The notes under the pieces are model-generated. The model saw nothing but the letters and a program-made list of their open reading frames with translations. It was not told the DNA's origin and did no database searches. 40,000 nt of DNA from Tubiluchus corallicola (lineage: Eukaryota > Priapulida > Priapulimorpha > Priapulimorphida > Tubiluchidae), in the NCBI GenBank assembly GCA_030141605.1, contig JAQGDQ010000249.1, forward strand, positions 122,510 through 162,509, in the 5' to 3' direction. The translations under genes and the position numbers were made by a program. Below, in pieces: positions 32,283 through 40,000 of the stretch (position 1 is its first letter; every line of letters begins with the position of its first letter).

Positions 32283-32459
32283 TACAATACTAATGTTATG
32301 GTCGATTGCTTTGTAAATATATTTAATAATGTTGTTTAATAAGGCTTCTCTTGTTGCCAACTGTGTTAATATTATCACATAGCTAATGTTACATCAACAC
32401 CTAACCTAATAATATATTTCAAAGCAGAAATTGGAGAGGAGAGGAAATGGGAGGAGAAG

Positions 32460-33000
32460 AGAAGAATTGAATCAGAATTTGTATCATTTACGTAATTAAA
32501 GCCTGCATCCATTAATAAACGAAGCCACTCACATTTCAGCAGAGTCAAAATCATGTTTAGATCTTATCATTACAAATATTCCAAACTGGTTTGCTGGGAC
32601 GTTTGTACAGACAGCGACTGCTGATGCATGCAGACACTGTCCTATATTGAGCCATATGAAATCTATATATGTATTAAGTAAAAAGGTAAGTGAGAAAAGT
32701 TTAGAATTACGAAAAAAAATTTAATCAATTATCAAATGTCTTCTGGATGCTTTAATAACTGTCAGTATAAACCAAACATACAAGTTAATTATTGATGCAT
32801 GTACAAACTGTGTTGTGGATCTATCCCAAATCAAACAGCAATGGTTCATCCTGGAAACGATCCTTGGATGAATCCCAACATAAGAACACAAAAGCTTCGT
32901 CGCAACAGGTTATATAAATAAATCTAAGGAAAACTCCTAACACTCCACATTGGGATCAAAGCTGTAAGAAATGTCAGGTCAGGATGTGGAATTAACAGAC
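32460..33000 (+). mobile_element. Decayed LINE fragment (gap IR-8/IR-9), composite
   Basis: The left part matches the IR-3/IR-4 gap. From about 32,710 it switches to the version in the IR-1/IR-2 gap (ATTACG followed by a run of A, then GTCTTCTGGATGC). Confidence 0.65.
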
Positions 33001-33763
33001 ACAGAATCACCTTTTTTGGTATTTTCAAAAATTTTAATTTTTAATTTTTACAATTTTTTTAAATTTTCGCTAACACAGGACCCTATAGGAGAAAAAGTTT
33101 CAAACAACATCTCCTTTTAAATCGCCAAGTGGATTCACACAAAACAAATCATGGATCATCCTAAGAACAGAATAAAATAGAATTTATTTTTTATATGGAT
33201 GTGGATCAAAATTGAATATAATACAATATTTCCACGATGGTTCATGCATGATTAGCACTTTAAATAGCTAATTTCAAATAAGTGAAATTAAACAAATAAA
33301 AATTACACATTAATAGCATACATTAAATTAAATTAACATTTTAATTAAAACCCCAACCATCAAGAATTAGGAATTTTAAATTGTTAATAAGTTTCAGAAA
33401 ATAACTCTAATAAGAGCCATAAAGTTAAAATTAAAATAATTCTTAAAGTATAATTGAAAAATGAAAAATTTAAAGATTAAAAAACAGTTAAAAATTATTT
33501 ACTAAATGTAACATAACTACATTAGGGGTAAAACAATATTTTAGACTAAAATACTAAGAAGTAAAAGTACTGATAAAAGTCATACACAATTAAGAAAAAT
33601 TAAATGTTTATAATTATCATTGCTAAACAGTAATTAAGAACAAAACTACATAAGGTCAAAATTAAGGTGATTAAAGATTAAAATCAGAATCATAAAATCT
33701 AAAAGTTGCTAAGATTTCAAAAATGAGATAACAGTTTAAAATATAATTTAATTTAAAATAGTA
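33001..33763. other. AT-rich tract, gap IR-8/IR-9
   Basis: No gene seen. The first 60 bp match gap IR-1/IR-2; the remainder returns to the IR-3/IR-4 type. Confidence 0.5.
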
Positions 33764-33911
33764 TTAAGCAATGGTTTCTTTAACTGTTTTTCTGATAAAC
33801 CATATAAAAGTTGCTAAATGATTTCCAAAATTTTCGAGATTTGTATTTTTTATGATTTTTTTCAATTTTTGCTATTTTTTTCCTTTGTTTAGTATTTGGG
33901 TCGTCCGTCAT
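33764..33911 (-). pseudogene. Broken 48-codon ORF in module X (gap IR-8/IR-9)
   Basis: One extra T in a T-run (seven instead of six) shifts the frame in the first half. Confidence 0.22.
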
Positions 33912-34160
33912 AGCTGCATTTTATTATAACACAAAATGTATATGACAGAGTTTAAGCAAACCACATTATTAATATGTTGCCAGTAAGTCATTCATTTGAA
34001 AATAATTTGTATTGCTCACTTTGATATTAAATAATTAAGAGGCGTATATATTTCCAAGTTTTCTGAGACCAGGCCCAGGGCTTCACATAGTCTAGGGCCT
34101 CACCAAGTCTAAATCAGGAACCAGACCTACAGTCTACATGTCTGCATCGTGCACTGTATT

Positions 34161-34424
34161 CATGGCTGAAGAAACAGTCACAATACAAGATTATTTAAAG
34201 GAAACAGTCTGAAAAACATAGTGGTTTAAATGCGTCAAATCAGTGACAGTTTTTATGCTATCATAATGCTGAACTGCAAGACACACTTCATTTTTAGCTG
34301 CACATGTACTGCCATTATTAGATAAGAAAACTGTTTGAGATCAGCCAACAAGCAGCAGTTATTGATGACCTTGAAAAGGGTAAATGATTGGAGATTGAAG
34401 GGTTAGTACAATATCTGTTGCTTT
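34161..34424. repeat. Truncated module Z, 3' flank of IR-9
   Basis: Same truncated form as at 17251, joined to module X. Confidence 0.55.
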
Positions 34425-35807
34425 TCACATGAACTTCTTGTAAGCAAGCTCGCTAATAAATGTAAACAATGCTACACCGATTCCAGACATCAACACCCAA
34501 AAAACTACGTCAAGTTGCTCCACATTAATTGATAACGTGCCTACATGCTGAACAGGTGAGTCTAAACATTTTTCCAAAGGCTGCAGTAACTGTTGTAGCA
34601 GTTCATCCACAAGACCGTGTTCTTTTAATATAACAAGAGCAAAATTTAGGACTTCAGTATAGTTACTTTTCTTTGGTACAACTAATGCTAATGGTGTCGA
34701 AAAACTTAAAGATGAAGCAATGGAAAATCTGCATTTTCCGTGTAATTCATAATCCTTAATTAAGTGGATCTTTGCATAAGTCTTTTCGTTGAAGAATGTG
34801 TATTTTCCAGTAGATGTCAGCTCTAATGCCGTCTCTGCACTGTCGGCAGGTACATTAGGATCCATTTTCATTCTCTGCCACAGTTGTCTAAATTCAGGCC
34901 TGTTTTTCATTTGCATGGTGCCGCTCAACTGACCTAGTGTAACAGGAACTATGTCGCTGTCTATCAACTCTTGCAACGTAGAGAATGAATAAACTTGCTT
35001 GCTTACAAATAATTTACTAACCAGTGTGCCCGTGTACATGGCTGTGATGATGCAAGCAAAAATCCACCACCATCCGATAAGCATCCTAGCGGATAAACAT
35101 TGTGGTAAATATGTTCCACCTTGTTGGAGGTATGACGATAGTGTGAACCGAGTAAAGTACGCCTTGTTTTCATTCTTTATCACTGGTTTTTCCAGTTTTC
35201 TTTGGCAGTTGTTGCATTTCGTAATCCCTTCCTCATTGTACGGCAGATTTTTGCTGTAGTCAATATAGTAAAGTATTGTACCCACTACTATGCCATATAA
35301 TACCAGAAGCAGCCACACGAGTGTGGTGAATGGGTCTACTATACTGAAACCTTGTAATTGATGTCTTTTTGTGATAAATACATGAGAATTATAAGCAAGT
35401 GGGTGAAGAAACGTCATGCTTTTTGTTCTTTCTGGTAACATGGTGACTAAGCACAAAAACAAGTCGAATTCTCCTGTATCAATTATATTTTCTGGAGTTT
35501 CAAAACGTTTGATGTACGTCACCTTGTACGTAAAGTTTGCTGCTTGGCTGAGCATCATAAGCAGTTGATCTAGATATGGCTTCATCGGATGGTCTCTCCA
35601 TGCTCCAACTCGAAGCATCTCTCCATGGAGTGAATAACCCTGTGTTCTGAAGTTTTTACCATAAAGCACATCTAAATTGTTCTGGTTATACAGTCTGTTG
35701 CAATTTTCAGTCATTGGTTTAGTCTTACACAACGTTCCTTTGATGCAAAAACATTCAAGGAAATAAAAAACAATGGCACACGTTTTGAGAAATGATGCAA
35801 ATGACAT
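34425..35807 (-). CDS. IR-9: ionotropic receptor-like subunit, mosaic of IR-7-like and IR-2-like halves
   Basis: Full-length copy. From the start to the end of TM1 it follows IR-7 (KTKPMTENC, LFLCLVTM, FSIVDPF, CNNC loop). In S2 it follows IR-2 (FNEKTYAKI, LVVPKKSNYTEVLNFAL, ILKEHGLVD, QPLEKC). The pocket has Gly296-Thr297 and Glu341-Lys342, so the acidic contact remains. KNENKAYFTRF replaces KNESKAYFTRF before the pore. The upstream promoter is the TATAAAAG form shared with IR-7, and the whole 5' flank is IR-7-like, so a copy of the IR-7 5' part and flank seems to have been joined to an IR-2-type 3' part. It sits where IR-4's block partner would be expected. Confidence 0.92.
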   Translation of the reverse strand: MSFASFLKTCAIVFYFLECFCIKGTLCKTKPMTENCNRLYNQNNLDVLYGKNFRTQGYSLHGEMLRVGAWRDHPMKPYLDQLLMMLSQAANFTYKVTYIKRFETPENIIDTGEFDLFLCLVTMLPERTKSMTFLHPLAYNSHVFITKRHQLQGFSIVDPFTTLVWLLLVLYGIVVGTILYYIDYSKNLPYNEEGITKCNNCQRKLEKPVIKNENKAYFTRFTLSSYLQQGGTYLPQCLSARMLIGWWWIFACIITAMYTGTLVSKLFVSKQVYSFSTLQELIDSDIVPVTLGQLSGTMQMKNRPEFRQLWQRMKMDPNVPADSAETALELTSTGKYTFFNEKTYAKIHLIKDYELHGKCRFSIASSLSFSTPLALVVPKKSNYTEVLNFALVILKEHGLVDELLQQLLQPLEKCLDSPVQHVGTLSINVEQLDVVFWVLMSGIGVALFTFISELAYKKFM

Positions 35808-35884
35808 TTTTTGCTTTGGAAAATCGAATCATGAACGTTAGCTGATTCACGTTATACAGTCATAATATGGCTATGCAGCGAAGA

Positions 35885-35914
35885 TGAAAATGTTTTCAGC
35901 TAACCGCTTTTATA
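35885..35914 (-). promoter_or_regulatory. Core promoter of IR-9: TATAAAAG plus initiator
   Basis: Box at 35907-35914, start predicted at 35885, leader 78 nt; same as the IR-7 promoter including CGGTTAGCTG after the box. Confidence 0.6.
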
Positions 35915-36379
35915 CTACAATGCCAATGTGTTGTGGTCGATTACTTTGTAAATATATTTGCATTGATCGTAATTGTCTGTACGCTAATTGACAGGAGCCC
36001 ATTCTGCGTGTTTTTTTTCTGTCAAACTGTCTAGTGTTCAATTAGGCTTCTTCTGTTGCCTGCTGAAGTTGATGTTACCTCAACACCTAAACTAACAGCA
36101 TATTGAAAAGCAGAATGCTGCAGAACATGCACTTTCGAAAACGTTATTGGCTATGTATTTGTTTGCTAGGTATCAAAAGATTTGGCTTTTGTATGCGGCA
36201 CTGGCGCTAGCGAATGTGGAAACAACACAAGAGCAAACATAAAACACTTAACACTATCAGAGACGTGCAAACTGCAAATTAGATTAGAAAGAACAAAAAG
36301 GCAACAGTATAGAAGGAAGTAGAATAAAATAGAATAGATAAAAATGCAATAGGAGGGGAAACGGGAGAGGAAGAAAAGA

Positions 36380-36910
36380 GTTGAACAAGATTTTCTATCA
36401 TTTGCATAATTAATGTCTGCATCAGTTCATAAACAAAACCACTCACATTTCACCAGAGTCAAAATCATGTTTAGATCTTATCATTACAAATATTTCAAAC
36501 TGGTTTACTGGGACGTTTGTACAGACAGCAACTGCTGATGCATGCAGACACTGTCCTATATTGAGCCATATGAAATTTATATATATATTAAGTAAAAAGG
36601 CATGTGAGAAAAGTTTAGAAGTATCAACTTCATATTTTTCCTAATCAATTATCAAATGTCATCTGGATGCTTTAATAACTCTCAATGTAAACCAAACATG
36701 CAAGTTAATTATTGATGCATGTACAAACTGTGTTGTGGATCTATCCCAAATCAAACAGTAATGGTTCATCCTGGAAACGATCCTTGGATGAATCCCAACA
36801 TAAGAACACAAAAGCTTCGTCGCAACAGGTTATATAATAAATCTAAGGAAAACTCCTAACACTCTACAATGGGATCAAAGTTGTAAGAAATGTCAGGTCA
36901 GGATGTGGAA
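36380..36910 (+). mobile_element. Decayed LINE fragment (gap IR-9/IR-10)
   Basis: Left part is almost identical to the IR-7/IR-8 copy. The linker keeps GNDPWMNP and LRRNRL. Confidence 0.65.
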
Positions 36911-37697
36911 TTAATAGACACAGAATCATCTTTCTGCGTATTTTCAAAATTTTGATTTCTTAAATTTTACGCATTTTTTTTTAAATTTTCACTAATATGG
37001 GGCCCTATAGGAGAAAAAGTTTCAAACAACATCTGCTTTGAAATCGCCAAGTGGATTCACTCTAAGCGAATCACGGATCACCCTAAGAACAGAGTAGAAT
37101 AAAACAGAAATTTATTTTTTACATGGATTTGAATCAGAATTGCATATAATACAATTTTTCCACGATGGTTCATGCATGATTATCACTTTAAATAGATAAT
37201 TTCAAATAAGTGAAATTAAACAAATAAAAATTACACATTAATAGCACACATTAAGTTAAATGAGCATTTTAATTAAAACCTTAAGCATCAAGAATTAGGA
37301 ATTTTAAGTTGTTAATAAGTTTCATAAAATAAGTCTAATAAGAGTCATAAAGTTAAAATTCATAAAATTCATAAAGTATAATTGAAAAGTGAAAAATTGA
37401 AAGATTAAAAACAGTTAAGAATTATTTACTAAATGTAGCACAACTAGATTAGGGGTAAAACACCATTTTAGACTAAAAGTACTAAGAAGTAAAAGTAAAA
37501 GTACTGAGAAAAGTCACAACCGATTAAGAAAAATTAAATATTTAAAATTATCATTGCTAAACAGTAATTAAGAACAAAACTACATAAAGTCAAAATTAAG
37601 CTGATTAAAGATTAAAATCAGAATGATGAAATCTAAAAGTTAGTACGATTTCAAAAATGACACAACAGATTAAAATATAATTTAATATAAAATAGAA
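36911..37697. other. AT-rich tract, gap IR-9/IR-10
   Basis: No gene seen. Mostly IR-7/IR-8 type, with an inserted stretch of IR-4/IR-5 type at about 37,415-37,530. Confidence 0.5.
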
Positions 37698-37844
37698 TTA
37701 AGCAATGCTTTCTTTAACTGTTTTTCTGATAAACCATATAAAAGTTGTTAAATGATTTCCAACATTTTTGAGATTTGTATTTTCTATGATTTTTTCAATT
37801 TTTGCTATTTCTTCCCTTTGTTTAGTATTTGGGTCATCCGTCAT
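37698..37844 (-). CDS. Possible 48-codon ORF in module X (gap IR-9/IR-10)
   Basis: Intact; LKNVG form with KESIA at the end. Confidence 0.22.
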   Translation of the reverse strand: MTDDPNTKQREEIAKIEKIIENTNLKNVGNHLTTFIWFIRKTVKESIA

Positions 37845-38110
37845 AGCTACATTTTATTATAATACAAAATGTATATGACAGAGTTTAAGCCAACCAAATT
37901 ATTAATATGTTGCCAGTAAGTCATTCATTCGAAAATAATTTGTATTGCTCACTTTGATATTAAATAATTAAGAGGCGTATATATTTCCAAGTTTTCTGAG
38001 ACCAGGCCCAGGGCTTTATATAGGTTAGGGCCTCACCAACTCTAAATCAGGAACCAGACCTACAGTCACCATGCCTACATCGTGTATTGTAGACTGAAGA
38101 GCATGGTTAA

Positions 38111-38635
38111 TGGAATTCGGCAATAATAATATTGTGATCTACATTATACCATGTTTATTAAGCCATGTCGTATGCAGCGTTCTACTAAGGTAACACAAGC
38201 AATTGAGCATTTTCACTGAAACTAGCAGTTAAAATCGTAATGTGGTGAACGCTTTCACGTAAGACTTCTTGCTTGGGAGGCTGTTCCAGACAGGCGAGAT
38301 AATTTCAGTACATTTCTTAAAAACTGTACCGGGAATTTGGTTCAAGTTACGCGATAATCTGAGTTACACGATGTTTATTAAAAGGAAAAATCTGTTCCAC
38401 AAGATCTGTTTAAGATATGCAAGAATTCAAGTTATACCAGTTGAAGTTATACATAGTTTACCGTATCAGATAAACAACTGACTTTTACAATGAGATATCT
38501 TATCTACTCGCATATGAAACATACTCCAGTCAATTTCATCATTTAGTTTGAATTTAGCATATTCACTCTTAGCTGATAGACGATTATCATGTACAAATCC
38601 GTCAGCAATGAGCTCAGCACATAAACTATTGCTTT
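38111..38635 (-). repeat. Module Y, 3' flank of IR-10
   Basis: AATAAA at 38374-38379. Nearly identical to the IR-8 flank. Confidence 0.4.
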
Positions 38636-40000
38636 TCACATAAATTTCTTGTAAGCAAGCTCGCTAATAAATGTAAACAATGCTACACAGATTCCTGACA
38701 TCAACACCCAAAAAACTACGTCAAGTTGCTCCACATTAATTGATAACGTGCCTACATGCTGAACAGGTGAGTCTAAACATTTTGCCGATGGTTGCAGTAA
38801 CTGTTGTAGCAGTTTGTCCACAAGACCGTGTTCTTTTAATGTAGCAAGAGCAGAATTTAGGGCTTCTGTGTAGTTACTATTCTGTGGTACAACTAATGCA
38901 GATGCTGATGAAAATCTCAAAAACGGGGAAACAGAAAATCTGCATTTTCTGTGTAATTCATAATCCTTTATTAACTCGAGCTTTGCATAAGTCTCTTCTT
39001 CGAAGAAGGTGTATTTTCCAGTAGCTGTCAGCTCTAATGCTGCTTCTTCATTGTCAGCAGGTACATTACGATCCGCTTTCATTCTCTGCCACAGTTGCCT
39101 AAATTCTGGTCTGTTTCCCATTTGCAAGGTGGAGCTGTGCCGACCTATTGTAACAGGAATTATGTCGCTGTCTATCAACTCTTGCAATGTAGAGAATGGA
39201 TAAACTTGCTTGCTTACAAATAATTTACTAACCAGTGTGCCCGTGTACATGGCTGTGATGATGCAAGCAAAAATCCACCACCATTCAATAAGCATCCTAG
39301 CAGATAAACATTTTGGTAAATATGTTCCACCTTGTTGGAGGTACGATGACAGTGTGAACTGAGTAAAGTACGCCTTACTTTCATTCTTTATCTTTGGTTC
39401 TTCCAGTTTTCTCTGGTAGTTGCTACATTTTGTAATCACTTCCCCTTCGTACGGCAGGTTTTTGCTGTAGTCAATATAGTAAAGTATTGCACCCGCTACT
39501 ACGCCATATAATACCAGAAGCAACCACACGAGTGTGGTGAATGGATCTATTATATTAAAACCTTGTAATTGATGTCTTTTTGTGATAAATACATGAGAAT
39601 TATAAACAAGTGGGTGAAGAAACGTCATACTTTTTGCTCTTTCTGGTATCATTGTGGATAGTCCCAATAACAAGTCGAATTCTCCTGTATCAATTATATT
39701 TTCTGGAGTTTCCAAATGTTTGATGTATGTCACCTTGTATGTGAAGTTTGCTGCTTGGCTGAGCATCGGAAGCAGCTGATCTAGATATGGCTTCGTAGCA
39801 TCGTCTCTCCATGCTCCCACTCGAAGCAAATCTCCGTGGAGTGAATAACCCTGTGTTCTGGAGTTTTTTCCATAAAACGCATCTAAATTGTACTGGTTAT
39901 ACAGTCTGTTGCAATTTTCAGTCCTTGTTTTAGTTTTACACAACGTTCCTTTGATGCAAAAACATTCAAGGAAATAAAAAACAATGGCACAAGTTTTGAG
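38636..40000 (-). CDS. IR-10: ionotropic receptor-like subunit, 5' end cut by window edge
   Basis: The frame is open to the last base of the window and begins at LKTCAIVFYF, so only the first six codons are missing. It is the most divergent copy. The M1-pore loop has CSNY instead of CSNC, so the CxxC motif is lost, followed by LEEPKIKNE. Residue 245 is Glu (MLIEWWWIF) in place of Gly at the start of TM2. S1 has LLGLSTMIPER and YEGEV follows TM1. Pocket residues are Thr122, Arg127, Ser296-Thr297 and a run of three glutamates at 340-342. The S2 end (FSSASALVVPQNSNYTEALNSALATLK) is like IR-1. By block order it would be the partner of IR-5, but the sequences do not pair closely. Confidence 0.9.
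   Translation of the reverse strand, partial: LKTCAIVFYFLECFCIKGTLCKTKTRTENCNRLYNQYNLDAFYGKNSRTQGYSLHGDLLRVGAWRDDATKPYLDQLLPMLSQAANFTYKVTYIKHLETPENIIDTGEFDLLLGLSTMIPERAKSMTFLHPLVYNSHVFITKRHQLQGFNIIDPFTTLVWLLLVLYGVVAGAILYYIDYSKNLPYEGEVITKCSNYQRKLEEPKIKNESKAYFTQFTLSSYLQQGGTYLPKCLSARMLIEWWWIFACIITAMYTGTLVSKLFVSKQVYPFSTLQELIDSDIIPVTIGRHSSTLQMGNRPEFRQLWQRMKADRNVPADNEEAALELTATGKYTFFEEETYAKLELIKDYELHRKCRFSVSPFLRFSSASALVVPQNSNYTEALNSALATLKEHGLVDKLLQQLLQPSAKCLDSPVQHVGTLSINVEQLDVVFWVLMSGICVALFTFISELAYKKFM

Noticed and set aside
1-40000. CRISPR array, prophage or bacterial operon as explanation for the regular repeats
   Set aside because: Repeat units are kilobases long and contain animal receptor genes with TATA/initiator promoters; no short regularly spaced repeats or bacterial genes are present.

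Overview
This window comes from an animal nuclear genome, most likely an arthropod. It is AT-rich with microsatellites and decayed non-LTR retrotransposon pieces. It holds one gene family repeated head to tail. I lean weakly towards a chelicerate, because the receptors are short and intronless and lack an amino-terminal domain, but no feature fixes the species. No RNA genes, CRISPR arrays, prokaryotic operons or intact transposons were seen.

All ten genes (called IR-1 to IR-10 here, left to right) lie on the minus strand. Each is a single open reading frame of 460 codons encoding a variant ionotropic glutamate receptor (IR-like) subunit. The order is signal peptide, ligand-binding half S1, TM1, pore loop, TM2, ligand-binding half S2, TM3. 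IR-6 carries two 1-base deletions. IR-10 runs off the right edge and lacks only its first six codons. No intron is needed in any copy. The protein ends and the pore block are nearly invariant; differences concentrate in S1, the M1-pore loop and the S2 pocket.

The gaps of 2.2-3.8 kb are built from a limited set of modules. On the + strand, moving right from a gene's 5' end, these are: a core promoter with a TATA-like box about 30 bp from an initiator and a 78-83 nt leader; a palindromic TAAT element in some copies; in three gaps a GATTA microsatellite; a fragment of a Jockey/CR1-like LINE (endonuclease end plus linker); a long AT-rich tract; module X, which carries a 48-codon ORF in full-length copies; then module Y (a second possible retroelement scrap) and/or module Z (short imperfect palindromes); then the 3' end of the next gene. 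Modules are combined differently in different gaps.

Above this roughly 4-kb unit is a larger period. IR-1, IR-2 and IR-3 match IR-6, IR-7 and IR-8 at offsets of 21,264, 21,262 and 21,265 bp, so a five-gene block appears duplicated. Later patchwork exchange (gene conversion or unequal crossover) is visible both in the gaps and inside the genes. The likely biology is a rapidly evolving chemosensory receptor cluster. By-eye alignment suggests that most copies keep the glutamate-receptor ligand contacts (Thr122, Arg127, Thr297, Glu341). IR-3, IR-4 and IR-8 have lost the acidic contact, and the same three have a weakened TATA box.
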